A DNA stretch of 33,686 nt, from positions 1 through 33,686 of the forward strand of contig DVHB01000091.1 in the NCBI GenBank assembly GCA_018712405.1, read 5' to 3'. Within the stretch, counting starts at the first letter, position 1. Each line of letters opens with the position of its first letter. The translations under genes were made by a program, and so were the position numbers. Positions 8,124 to 17,068 of this stretch are shown piece after piece. The notes beneath the pieces were generated by a model. The model saw nothing but the letters and a program-made list of their open reading frames with translations. It ran no database searches and had not been told where the DNA came from. The stretch is from Candidatus Coproplasma stercoripullorum. GTDB taxonomy: Bacteria > Bacillota > Clostridia > Christensenellales > Borkfalkiaceae.

Positions 8124-9518
8124 TTATAATTTTGATAAATCGAAAAATTCGTCGAGATATGCGCGCGTGTTTATACACATCTCTTTAAACAGCGAATAGC
8201 TTTCGTCCATGGGGAGGCCGTCGCACAGCGCCTGGTTGGCAAAGGAGAGATATATCTTGTTTAAGTTCCGCTCCTTTATGCCATCGTAACATACCTCGAT
8301 ATTGTTCGAGGCGCGATAGACGAGCCCTGCCACCGCCTTTGGCAGCGGCTTGGCCGCGACGGGCTTCACTTGACCGTTGGAGAACACACAGTTCGTTTCG
8401 ACTATGGCGCCGAGGGGAAGCTGGGGCATCTGCCCGACGTTGGGCATATTTACGTTTGAAACGACCGTTTCAAACCCCATTATCGCCTTCATGAGCTCCA
8501 CCGCCTCCTCCTGCGACTTTACGACGGGGAACTTTTTCCTCCCCTCGGCCATCTCTATCGTCTCGGAAACGCGTTCCTTTTGCTGCCTTTCGCGGTAGTC
8601 CACCGTGGTCAGATTGAACAGCCAGCTTTTAACCGTTTCGGGGTCCTTCAGATACCAGCCGCGCGGCATGAACTCGGCAAGGTGCCTGTCCCCCGCGGCG
8701 GCGAGGGCGCCGAATTTGTTGAAGAGGTCCATCTTCACCTTGTTGCCGTAGCAGAAGGGATCGGTTTTAAAATCAAACCTGCCGTGCCCCTCCTGCTCGC
8801 AGTAGCCCTCTTCATAGAACTTTTCCTCAAATTCGGGAATGAGCGAAAGCAGGTCATAGTCTTTATACCGCGCCTCGGTTATCCAGGTGAAATGGTTCAC
8901 GCCGCAGGCGTCGGTATAAATCTGCGAGCGGTGCACGTCTATGCCTTTTAGTTCCTTCAGGGCGCAGCACAAAAATTCCTGCGCGTGGAATACCTCGTGG
9001 CAGCAGCCGAAGGCCTTTATGCCGGGGAACACGTCGTAAAGCGTCTTCACGCATATGCTCATGGGGTTGGTGAAGTTTATCACCCACGCGTCCGGGCATA
9101 TCTCCTTTATTTTGCGCGCGAAGCCCTCGTAGATGGGCACGGTGCGCATGGCGCGCAGCACGCCGCCGGGGCCCGCCGTGTCGCCCACGGACTGCCATAT
9201 GCCGTACTTTTCGGGCGCGTGCACGTCGCTTTTCATCTCTTTGAAAGTGCCGGGGAGTATGGATATGACCACAAAGTCGGCGCCCGAGAGCGCGCCCCCG
9301 ATATCTTCATGCACCCTGTATTCAAATTTTGATTTTGCGGCGGGGTCGGCGTTGATGTAGCCGCCTATCGCCGCGTTGCGCTCTGCCGCAGGGATATCGA
9401 TATCGTACAGCGCTATCTCGCCGCCGAGGCCCTCCGCTATCGCAAGGTCAGACATGAACACGCGCGCCCACATCTTTGACCCGCCGCCTATATAGGCTAT
9501 CTTTATCTTTTTCATCAT
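8124..9518 (-). CDS. Glycoside hydrolase family 4, NAD-dependent, CHEV-motif subgroup (candidate alpha-galacturonidase, LplD-like)
   Basis: KIAYIGGGSKMWAR Rossmann start; INFTNPM; FGCCHEVFH catalytic motif; ACGVNHFTW. Confidence 0.9.
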   Translation of the reverse strand: MMKKIKIAYIGGGSKMWARVFMSDLAIAEGLGGEIALYDIDIPAAERNAAIGGYINADPAAKSKFEYRVHEDIGGALSGADFVVISILPGTFKEMKSDVHAPEKYGIWQSVGDTAGPGGVLRAMRTVPIYEGFARKIKEICPDAWVINFTNPMSICVKTLYDVFPGIKAFGCCHEVFHAQEFLCCALKELKGIDVHRSQIYTDACGVNHFTWITEARYKDYDLLSLIPEFEEKFYEEGYCEQEGHGRFDFKTDPFCYGNKVKMDLFNKFGALAAAGDRHLAEFMPRGWYLKDPETVKSWLFNLTTVDYRERQQKERVSETIEMAEGRKKFPVVKSQEEAVELMKAIMGFETVVSNVNMPNVGQMPQLPLGAIVETNCVFSNGQVKPVAAKPLPKAVAGLVYRASNNIEVCYDGIKERNLNKIYLSFANQALCDGLPMDESYSLFKEMCINTRAYLDEFFDLSKL

Positions 9519-9600
9519 TTTTACCCCTTGATTTATGCGTTATTTGCGGCATATTGCCGCGGGAATTGCACCTTGCTGTAAGCAATTATAAACTTAATAG

Positions 9601-9818
9601 TTACGAGCAGTACGAGGCGTTCGAGGAAAACTTGAGGGAGCTTACTTAGGCGTAAGTGACCCTACAAAACTCCCAAAAAAAGATTTGTTTCACAAAGATT
9701 TTTTGGGAAGAGGAGAAACCGCTGAACGAATCCGGCAGAAAAGTTTACTTTGCTGCCTGTATGTTTATGCGCGTTTCGACGAGCCGCAGAACAACAAAGT
9801 AATGCGAAGTAAATATTA
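9601..9818. repeat. Dispersed intergenic repeat, copy C, apparently interrupted by an internal about 100 bp segment with a hairpin
   Basis: 'cgagcagtacgaggcgttcgaggaa..gagcttacttaggcgtaagtgac' at the left; 'acaaagtaatgcgaagtaaata' at the right matches 'gacaatgtaatgcgacgcatat' of copy B; TCCCAAAAAA...TTTTTTGGGA stem between; directly 3' of bcp. Confidence 0.65.
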
Positions 9819-10283
9819 AGTTTTGAGGGTTTTTAAAAATTCCAGCACCTCCCCCGGATTCTTGTCGGGCGAAACGCCCGCCTTGGCGTAAATTATCGTG
9901 CCGCCGCCGTCTATTACATAGGTCGTGCGAATGGTGCCCACCGTCACCTTGCCGTAGAGCTTCTTTTCGCCGACGGCCCCGTAGGCTTCGTGCGCAGACT
10001 TTTCGGGGTCGGACTGAAGAATAAAGGGCAGAGGGTTCTTCTCTTTGAACCTCGCGTGCGAGGCGGCCGAATCTTTGCTGACCCCCACTACCTCCGCGCC
10101 GAGGGCCTTGAACTGCCCGTACAGCGCGCCGAACGCGCACGCCTGGCGGGTACAGCCGGGAGTGCTGTCCTTTGGATAGAAATACAGAACTAAAGTTTTT
10201 CCCGCAAAATCTGTGAGCGAATAGGCATTCCCGCTCTCGTCGGAGAGCGAAAAATCGGGGGCCTTCCGGCCGATAGCAAGCAT
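9816..10283 (-). CDS. bcp: Thioredoxin-dependent peroxiredoxin, Bcp type
   Basis: GRKAPDFSLSDESGNAYSLTDFAGKTLVLYFYPKDSTPGCTRQACAF; start placed at MLAIG after SD aggaggc. Confidence 0.93.
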   Translation of the reverse strand: MLAIGRKAPDFSLSDESGNAYSLTDFAGKTLVLYFYPKDSTPGCTRQACAFGALYGQFKALGAEVVGVSKDSAASHARFKEKNPLPFILQSDPEKSAHEAYGAVGEKKLYGKVTVGTIRTTYVIDGGGTIIYAKAGVSPDKNPGEVLEFLKTLKT

Positions 10284-10372
10284 ATATGCCGCCTCCTTTT
10301 TTAATTTTACACAATGATTATACACCCTGCCGCGCGCCCTGTCAACAGGGCGCGCGGCTGCAAAGCGCCGCC

Positions 10373-10403
10373 AAAAAAGTACCCCGCAAGATACCTTGCG
10401 GGG
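10373..10403 (-). terminator. Intrinsic terminator of the MACPF-ABC unit
   Basis: Minus strand CCCCGCAAG-gtat-CTTGCGGGG then TACTTTTTT. Confidence 0.8.
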
Positions 10404-10424
10404 AAAGTTTAAACTCAAAATAAT

Positions 10425-11132
10425 TCAATCAGCACTTACAAGCTGCAAATAGTACTCGTCTATCTCCATGTCGCCACACTCGGAAACAAACTGTTCCTTG
10501 GTGCAGTCTTTTATGATCCTGCCCTTGTTGAGCACAAGGAACCGCGTAGCAGTTTTTGCAAGCTCATCGAGGATATGGCTGGATATTATCATAGTGACAT
10601 TGCGCTCGGCATGAATTTTTAAAAGCGCGTTTCTTATCTCGAGTATGCCCTGAGGATCGAGCCCGTTGATAGGTTCGTCAAACAACAGCAAGTCGGGCTC
10701 GCCCACCATGGCAAGCGCTATGCCGAGGCGCTGCTTCATACCAGTTGAAAAGGCGGCCGCATTCTTTTTGCCGACATCATGCAGCCCCACAAGTTCCAAA
10801 AGATCGTTGATATCCTGCGGCGCATATCTCACCCCGAGGGCAAGCGCCTTTGCCTTTATATTCTCATAGGCGGACATATCGAAATAATATGCCGGGCGCT
10901 CGATGAGCACGCCAATGCGCACCTTGGATTTGAACTGCTCTTTATTTAAAACGATTTTACCCGAAGTGGGTCGCAGCATATTGCCTATTATCCTTAAAAG
11001 CGTGGTTTTACCCGCGCCGTTGTTGCCGACAAGGCCGTATATTTCGCCCTGCTCTATGGCAAAATTCACATCGTGCAGCACCGTCTTTTTGCGATAAACT
11101 TTTCCTATCCCGTTAACTTTGACAAGCTCCAT
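10425..11132 (-). CDS. ABC transporter ATP-binding protein (BcrA / lantibiotic-immunity-like)
   Basis: Walker A GNNGAGKTT, signature FSTGMKQRLGIALAM, Walker B LLLFDEPINGLDP. Confidence 0.93.
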   Translation of the reverse strand: MELVKVNGIGKVYRKKTVLHDVNFAIEQGEIYGLVGNNGAGKTTLLRIIGNMLRPTSGKIVLNKEQFKSKVRIGVLIERPAYYFDMSAYENIKAKALALGVRYAPQDINDLLELVGLHDVGKKNAAAFSTGMKQRLGIALAMVGEPDLLLFDEPINGLDPQGILEIRNALLKIHAERNVTMIISSHILDELAKTATRFLVLNKGRIIKDCTKEQFVSECGDMEIDEYYLQLVSAD

Positions 11133-11133
11133 T

Positions 11134-11913
11134 TCAATAGCTCCTCCTTCTGACTGCCACATAGCTGAGAAGCGTGAATACTATCGTGTAGCATATGCCG
11201 AGCACAAAGGGGATCACCGTATAACTTTTATCGCTAGTCACGCCGCTGAATCCGCCAAAAACGGTAAAGGGCTTGATATCGAACCTATCAATTTCTAAAC
11301 GCATTTTTTCGGCCAATAATGCGACCATATCGTTTATGAATTCATACAGCATATAGCTGAACAGAAATAAGTAGGGCAGAACGATTATAAAAACAATATA
11401 TTCCCTTTTTATCAGCACACACAGCAGCATGAGCAGCGAACCTGCCGCCACGGCGTTGATCATCTGCGCAATATATCTGAAGTAAAAGAATCCAACGGTA
11501 AAATAATCCCTTTCAGGGTTATACATCATCCAGTCTTCCGGGTTTGCGGCAGCCGTAAATATAATGTTTACGATAAAATCAAGAATAAAATACAGCAAAC
11601 ACAGGGCGAATATATAAAATAATTTGGAGAGTATGTAATATACCTTATCCGCCCCGGAATAAGAGGGAAAAATATTTTTTAAAAACCCCGAAGAAAAATC
11701 CTTTGCAACAAACGGCACCACAAATATCCACATATACATTGTGAATATTCTCGGCGACTCCAGATGGCGATACACGGAATTATTAGTGATAATATATTCG
11801 TCCATCAGATAGAGCGGATTGGCTATCACGCAGCAAAAAACGACTATCAGCAGAACCAGCAAGACTTTTGATTTAAAAATCTTATAAAAATCTGCCCGCA
11901 GCATTTTAAGCAT
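11134..11913 (-). CDS. ABC-2 type permease
   Basis: MLKMLRADFYKIFKSK start, about six TM segments, directly upstream of the ATPase gene. Confidence 0.85.
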   Translation of the reverse strand: MLKMLRADFYKIFKSKVLLVLLIVVFCCVIANPLYLMDEYIITNNSVYRHLESPRIFTMYMWIFVVPFVAKDFSSGFLKNIFPSYSGADKVYYILSKLFYIFALCLLYFILDFIVNIIFTAAANPEDWMMYNPERDYFTVGFFYFRYIAQMINAVAAGSLLMLLCVLIKREYIVFIIVLPYLFLFSYMLYEFINDMVALLAEKMRLEIDRFDIKPFTVFGGFSGVTSDKSYTVIPFVLGICYTIVFTLLSYVAVRRRSY

Positions 11914-11931
11914 AATATTTCACCTCGCTTA

Positions 11932-13884
11932 TTATGAATATATGTTGGAGGTAGTTTTTGAATATATCTCGCCCTCTGTCAAATCGCCAAAAATTCCACC
12001 GGGATAGTTTTGGGCATCAGGCTTGCCGCTGTTTGTACATGACGTAAATGTTGTCATGTTTATGGCGGTATCCCCTTGATAAATTTCGCCCGAAATTCCG
12101 GCGGCACTTGCGTGACCACCCCAGCCGGTGCACCTTGCAAGTACATCCCCGGTATTTTCACAATAGCGGAAGGAGCCGCCCGTGCTGTAGCCGACCAGGC
12201 CGCCGCCCACGCCGGTATAGCGGCCGCTTGTAACATCGGCATTATTTGTGCAATCTTCAAAAGTTGCCAGATATGCCGCGCCAGCCAGACCGCCGGCATA
12301 AACAATGCCGTTTGTGCAGACATCGTTATAAACTGTGCCGTTTACAGTTACATCCTGAACAGTACCATGAACCATTCCCGCAAGGGCGCCCACAAAAACC
12401 CTTGCCGCGGCATCATTTACTTCAGGCCCGTCCATATGAATATATACGTTACTTAAAGTAAGGTCCTTTACAACGCCTTCAGAGCCGATACAACCAAACA
12501 ACCCGAAATAGAAACCGTGATTTTTTTCGGTTATGTCCGCCGTCCTTCTTAATCCGCTTATTGTTTTTCCGTTGCCGTTCAACGTTCCGTTAAATTCGGG
12601 AGTTTCCCTGTAATATCCGCCCAAAGGGACCCAGTTGGTATCGGTTAAAGTAACATTATTGTTAAGTATATAATTGGCGTTCATGCTGACTTCGGGAATG
12701 TTTTTTAACTGCGTTGCATTAGAAATCTGGAACGGATCGTCTACAGAGCCGGAACCGCCGGCAAAATCGACATCGTTTGTGCTTTTAAATTCACTTATAA
12801 TGTTAGATTCGAAATTATCATAGTACGTTTCAAAAGCAGTTTCCATTTCGTCAGACAAACCGGCATATGAAGCGGGCAAAATATCCCATATGGGCACCAA
12901 CCCGTCATTTGTATAGTTTATTAAAACTGACGCAGCGCCGCTGCTGTTAAATGAGCTGAGCCAATCATTATAACTATCTTCGAAATTGCTTGGTAAGCCG
13001 CTGATGAAAGAATCTCCGCCAACAGATTCAACATAAAAACCTCTCGTTAGTTCGCCGCTTGAATAGTTTACGCCGAACTTAGCTCCAATACTTTCCGCTA
13101 TTGAAGCCAGGCTGACATTGCCCAAATTTGCAAAATCGACTTCCTGCGATATTACCGACGATACATCACTATTTAAAATTACCGTATCCGACACAAGCAC
13201 ATAACTTGCAGCCATTCTGCCGCCATAATTCGCCGAACCGATTATATGCGTGCCGTACTTATCGAAAAAGCCGTCAAAATCTTCATTTTGCGATAACTCT
13301 TCCAAATCATTTAAAAAACTATCGCTGAAATAACCTTCATATGTATCAGGGTCGGAATAATCATTGAGATAGGAATTATAACGCAAAATATTATGCTCTA
13401 ACACGCTGAAAAATTTATACAGGTAATTGCTGTACGAAACGCCGAGCGCACTTTCCAAATTCGCTTTCAGTGCGCCAATAAAAGCGACCATCTCTCCACC
13501 GATATTAACATTCAATTTAAAATCTAAAACTAAATCTTCAATATCGGAAGTGTAATAAGTATATGACTGACTGCTGCTGCGATTTATCCTGCTTGCCGGC
13601 ATTTGTGAAATTTTGGCAGGGTCGAGCACGCTGTAACTTGTATTATAATCATCTACAGCTTCTGCCTTGACGACATTGATATTTAAGCCCAACCCCGATT
13701 GCTCGTCAACAGCAAACGGTACTGCATATTGCGCCTCTTTTTGTGCTGCAGCAGATTGAGCTCTGACTTCCTCATTGCTCTCTGCATAAGTAACCTTTGG
13801 CATTGCCAATCCGATTGCAAGCGCTATAATGCAAATGACTGCACAGACAGCGCAAAGCAATACTCTTCTTGCCGATTTCAACAT
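11932..13884 (-). CDS. Secreted MACPF/CDC-superfamily protein with C-terminal GLUG-like beta-helix domain
   Basis: Sec signal peptide (ICIIALAIGLAMPKVTYAES); YGTHIIGSANYGG matches the MACPF signature [YW]-G-[TS]-H-x7-G-G; C-terminal GGLAGAAYLATFEDCTNNADV.., GGGLVGYSTGGSFRYCENTGDV.. repeats. Confidence 0.85.
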   Translation of the reverse strand: MLKSARRVLLCAVCAVICIIALAIGLAMPKVTYAESNEEVRAQSAAAQKEAQYAVPFAVDEQSGLGLNINVVKAEAVDDYNTSYSVLDPAKISQMPASRINRSSSQSYTYYTSDIEDLVLDFKLNVNIGGEMVAFIGALKANLESALGVSYSNYLYKFFSVLEHNILRYNSYLNDYSDPDTYEGYFSDSFLNDLEELSQNEDFDGFFDKYGTHIIGSANYGGRMAASYVLVSDTVILNSDVSSVISQEVDFANLGNVSLASIAESIGAKFGVNYSSGELTRGFYVESVGGDSFISGLPSNFEDSYNDWLSSFNSSGAASVLINYTNDGLVPIWDILPASYAGLSDEMETAFETYYDNFESNIISEFKSTNDVDFAGGSGSVDDPFQISNATQLKNIPEVSMNANYILNNNVTLTDTNWVPLGGYYRETPEFNGTLNGNGKTISGLRRTADITEKNHGFYFGLFGCIGSEGVVKDLTLSNVYIHMDGPEVNDAAARVFVGALAGMVHGTVQDVTVNGTVYNDVCTNGIVYAGGLAGAAYLATFEDCTNNADVTSGRYTGVGGGLVGYSTGGSFRYCENTGDVLARCTGWGGHASAAGISGEIYQGDTAINMTTFTSCTNSGKPDAQNYPGGIFGDLTEGEIYSKTTSNIYS

Positions 13885-13941
13885 AACAAACTCCTCCCAT
13901 AGATTTAATTTGCTATAATAATAACTATTATAACCATATTT

Positions 13942-13969
13942 ATTATAACACTGCTTATTAGCTTGTCAA
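13942..13969 (-). promoter_or_regulatory. Near-consensus sigma-A promoter for the MACPF-ABC unit
   Basis: Minus strand TTGACA-N16-TATAAT. Confidence 0.75.
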
Positions 13970-14005
13970 TAGCTTACAGAAAAATTTTACAACTGCGACA
14001 AAAAA

Positions 14006-14039
14006 GCGTGGAATTGCAACATTGGTTGCCATTCCACGC
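14006..14039. terminator. Hairpin 3' of the P-type ATPase gene, A/T runs on both sides
   Basis: GCGTGGAATtGCAAC-attg-GTTGCcATTCCACGC flanked by A-runs. Confidence 0.75.
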
Positions 14040-14080
14040 AAAAAAAACTATAGGTGATATATTTTAACTCAACGCAAGTT

Positions 14081-16762
14081 TTATGCCGCAGCGCGGTGCT
14101 TGCCGCGCGCAAACAGCCTGCGGGCGAGCTTTACTATCTCGGATACGGCGATTATCGAGAGCGCCATTGCAAACACCTTGAGCCAGTCGATTATATTCAG
14201 GCCGTTCGTGTCGAATACCGTTCCGCCGAACTGGGTGATTATTATCTGCAGCACGAAGGTGCCTGCAAACACGGCGAGCATGATGTGGTTTTTGAGGAAG
14301 TTTTTAAATATGCTGTTGTTCCCCAGCTCGCGCGCGTTGAAGGCGTTGAAGAGCTGGAAGAGAACGAACAGCGTGAACACAGCCGTGCTCTCGTGACCCT
14401 CCTCTATGCCGAGGAAGTTGAGCTCGGTCTGCAGCACCACGATGAGCGTCATATACAGTCCGTTTACGATTATGCGCGAGAGCATATCCTTTGAAACTAT
14501 ATTCGAGTTCCTCGGCGTGGGGCTGCGGTCCATGAGTCCTTCGCGCATGGGCTCGAGGCCGAGCGTTACCGCGGGAGGGCCGTCCATGATGAGGTTTATC
14601 CACAGCATCTGTATGGCGGTGAAGGGGTTGCCTATGTTTAAAACTACGCAGATGAACACTATAAGCACCGACGAGAGGTTTACCGTGAGCTGGAACTGGA
14701 TGAAGCGCTGGAAATTTTCATAAATGCCCCTGCCCCACTGCACGGCCGTGACTATGGTGGAGAACGAGTCGTCTAAAAGCACGATGTCGCTCGCCTCCTT
14801 GGAAACTTCGGTGCCCGTGATGCCCATCGCCACGCCTACATCGGCGTTCTTTATGGCGGGGGCGTCGTTTATGCCGTCGCCAGTGACTGCCACGACGTTG
14901 CCCTGGGCTTTGAGCGCCTTTACCACGCGCATCTTGATTACGGGCGTGGAGCGCGCTATGACGCGAATCTTCTTTATCATCTCGGAGAACTCCTCGTCGG
15001 AGAGGTCCTCCACGTCCTTGGCCTCCACGGCGATGTGGTCGTCGTCCAGAATGCCGAGCTGGGTGGCTATCGCCTTGGCGGTTATTATGTTGTCGCCCGT
15101 GAGCATCTTTATATCTATGCCCGCATGGCGGCAGCGTTCAACGGCGGCGAACACGTCCGAACGGAGAGGGTCGGAGATGACGACGAAGCCGTCGAATATC
15201 ATGCCGCTTTCAACGGCGGCGCGCTCGTTATCGAAGTCGTATCCGCGCTCTAAGGTGCGGTGGGCGAGCGCTATTACCCTGCCAGCCTGCGCCTGGTAGG
15301 AGGCTATCGAATCTTCTGCGGCCCTTCTGTCTTCGGGGGCCATGTCGCACATGGCGATTATCTTTTCGGGGCTGCCCTTGGTGTAGGCTATAATTTCGCC
15401 CATCTCGTCTACGACGGTCGTCATGTTCTTTGTCTCGGACGAGAAGGGGTAGCGGTATATCTGCCTGTAGCCGCTGCGCACCGACTGGTATTCCACGCCC
15501 GACTTGTGCGCCGCGACGAGCATTGCGCACTCGGTAGGGTTGCCTATAAACTCCGTCCTGTCGCCGTTGAAGTGCACGTCGGCGGTGGAGTTCACGCAGA
15601 AGCCGCGTATAAGGGCGCTGTCTGAAGGTATCTTGTCGGGAGAGAGGCGGGTGTTGCCCATCTGCACGTCGGTGACGGTCATTCTGTTTTCTGTGAGCGT
15701 GCCCGTCTTATCCGAACAGATGACGTTTATGCAGCCGACGGTCTCGCAGGCGACGAGCTTTTTGACAAGCGCATTCTGCTTTGACATTTTGATTATATTT
15801 ATCGCCAAAGTTACCGCCACTATAGTGGGAAGGCCCTCGGGCACGGCGGCAACTATCAGCACTATGCTGTCGATAAACGCGCCCGAGATCAGGCGGAATA
15901 CCTCGGCCCCGTCGGAGGGGAAGCCCGCCACGGCGAGTTCTATTATCTGAATGACGAATATGAGCGCTGCCGCAATCGCGCCCAGCATGGTTATGAGCTT
16001 GCCGAGCCTGGCGAGCTTTTCCTGCAGCGGCGTGCTCGACTTATCCTGGTTGGTGAGCTCGCGCGCGATCTTGCCGAACTCGGTATTGTCGCCCACGCCC
16101 GTGACGACGGCTTTGCCAGAGCCGCCCGTTATAAAGCAGCCCGAATAGAGCATGTTGTGGCGCTCGGCGACAGGGGTGTTCTCCGCCGCGCATATAAAGC
16201 CCGCATCCTTCTTTACCGCCATGCTCTCGCCCGTTAAAGCGCTCTCGTCAGACTGAAGCTGAGTGCTCTCGATCAATCTGCCGTCGGCGGGCAGCTTTGC
16301 GCCCGTCTCCACGCACAGAATGTCGCCCACTACCACCTCTTTCTGGGGTATAAGCGTAACTTCGCCGCCGCGCACGACCTTCACAAGGGTGTCCTCGCCT
16401 ATCCGGGAAAGCGCCTCGAACGCCTTGGCGCTGCGGTGCTCCATAACGACAGAAATGGCGACCGATATAACGATAGCTACGACTATGCCCACGCACTCTA
16501 TCCAGTCAAATTCGCCGCCCATGCACACAGAAACGATCTGCACGGCTATGGTTATGGCGAGCGCGACAAGCAGAATTATCATCATCGGCTCGCACAGCGC
16601 CTCCCATATGCGGCGGAGTATCGACTTAGGCTTTTCGCGCGTAAATTGGTTTTCGCCGTGTTCCGCGCGGCTCTTCTCCACCTCTGCGGCAGAGAGGCCC
16701 CCGTCTGCGTTGACGCCCAGCTCTTTGAGGACGTCCTGCGCGGACTGCATGTACTCCTTCAT
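14081..16762 (-). CDS. Cation-transporting P-type ATPase (PMCA/SERCA-like, Ca2+ or Mn2+)
   Basis: CSDKTGTLTEN, TGES, KGSPEKI, MLTGDN, VTGDGINDAPAIKNADVGVAMG; start at MKEYMQ. Confidence 0.95.
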   Translation of the reverse strand: MKEYMQSAQDVLKELGVNADGGLSAAEVEKSRAEHGENQFTREKPKSILRRIWEALCEPMMIILLVALAITIAVQIVSVCMGGEFDWIECVGIVVAIVISVAISVVMEHRSAKAFEALSRIGEDTLVKVVRGGEVTLIPQKEVVVGDILCVETGAKLPADGRLIESTQLQSDESALTGESMAVKKDAGFICAAENTPVAERHNMLYSGCFITGGSGKAVVTGVGDNTEFGKIARELTNQDKSSTPLQEKLARLGKLITMLGAIAAALIFVIQIIELAVAGFPSDGAEVFRLISGAFIDSIVLIVAAVPEGLPTIVAVTLAINIIKMSKQNALVKKLVACETVGCINVICSDKTGTLTENRMTVTDVQMGNTRLSPDKIPSDSALIRGFCVNSTADVHFNGDRTEFIGNPTECAMLVAAHKSGVEYQSVRSGYRQIYRYPFSSETKNMTTVVDEMGEIIAYTKGSPEKIIAMCDMAPEDRRAAEDSIASYQAQAGRVIALAHRTLERGYDFDNERAAVESGMIFDGFVVISDPLRSDVFAAVERCRHAGIDIKMLTGDNIITAKAIATQLGILDDDHIAVEAKDVEDLSDEEFSEMIKKIRVIARSTPVIKMRVVKALKAQGNVVAVTGDGINDAPAIKNADVGVAMGITGTEVSKEASDIVLLDDSFSTIVTAVQWGRGIYENFQRFIQFQLTVNLSSVLIVFICVVLNIGNPFTAIQMLWINLIMDGPPAVTLGLEPMREGLMDRSPTPRNSNIVSKDMLSRIIVNGLYMTLIVVLQTELNFLGIEEGHESTAVFTLFVLFQLFNAFNARELGNNSIFKNFLKNHIMLAVFAGTFVLQIIITQFGGTVFDTNGLNIIDWLKVFAMALSIIAVSEIVKLARRLFARGKHRAAA

Positions 16763-16785
16763 AAAAACCTCCGTTTGCTTATTAC

Positions 16786-16821
16786 AAAAAAATATCCGCA
16801 AGCTTACCTTTAAGCTTACGG
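16786..16821 (-). terminator. Intrinsic terminator in the ATPase leader (riboswitch expression platform)
   Basis: Minus strand CCGTAAGCTTaaaggtAAGCTTGCGGATATTTTTTT. Confidence 0.8.
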
Positions 16822-16854
16822 TTCAAACTGACCCCGTATAGCCGAAAAGGTTAT

Positions 16855-16948
16855 ACGTGAGTCTGATAATTCAAGGCAGGCCAGGCTTTATGCCACGATG
16901 TTGGTTGACTGCCACTCGCAAAAGCGAGCTTACTACTCCCCCACGGGA
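16855..16948 (-). ncRNA. yybP-ykoY family (Mn2+-sensing) riboswitch aptamer
   Basis: Minus strand CCGTGGGGGAGTAGTAAGC...GGCAGTCAACC...CTGCCTTGAATTATCAGACTCACG: GGGGAGUAG core, P1 pairing CGUG..CACG, upstream of a cation ATPase. Confidence 0.8.
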
Positions 16949-16963
16949 TTTATTTGTATTTAG

Positions 16964-16992
16964 ATACTAACAAATGAGCAAAAAATTGTCAA
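16964..16992 (-). promoter_or_regulatory. Sigma-A promoter for the riboswitch-ATPase transcript
   Basis: Minus strand TTGACA-N17-TAGTAT. Confidence 0.65.
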
Positions 16993-17068
16993 CTAAATCA
17001 CATAAAAAAAATTGCGAAAAAACAAATTTTATGGCACGGGAAGGGCGCGAAGGAAAAAGCGCCTCATA

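Noticed and set aside
10330-10357. CCGCGCGCCCTG-tcaa-CAGGGCGCGCGG hairpin upstream of bcp as a terminator
   Set aside because: No T-run on either side; the neighbouring 10373-10403 hairpin is the better terminator, so this is left as an unassigned stem.
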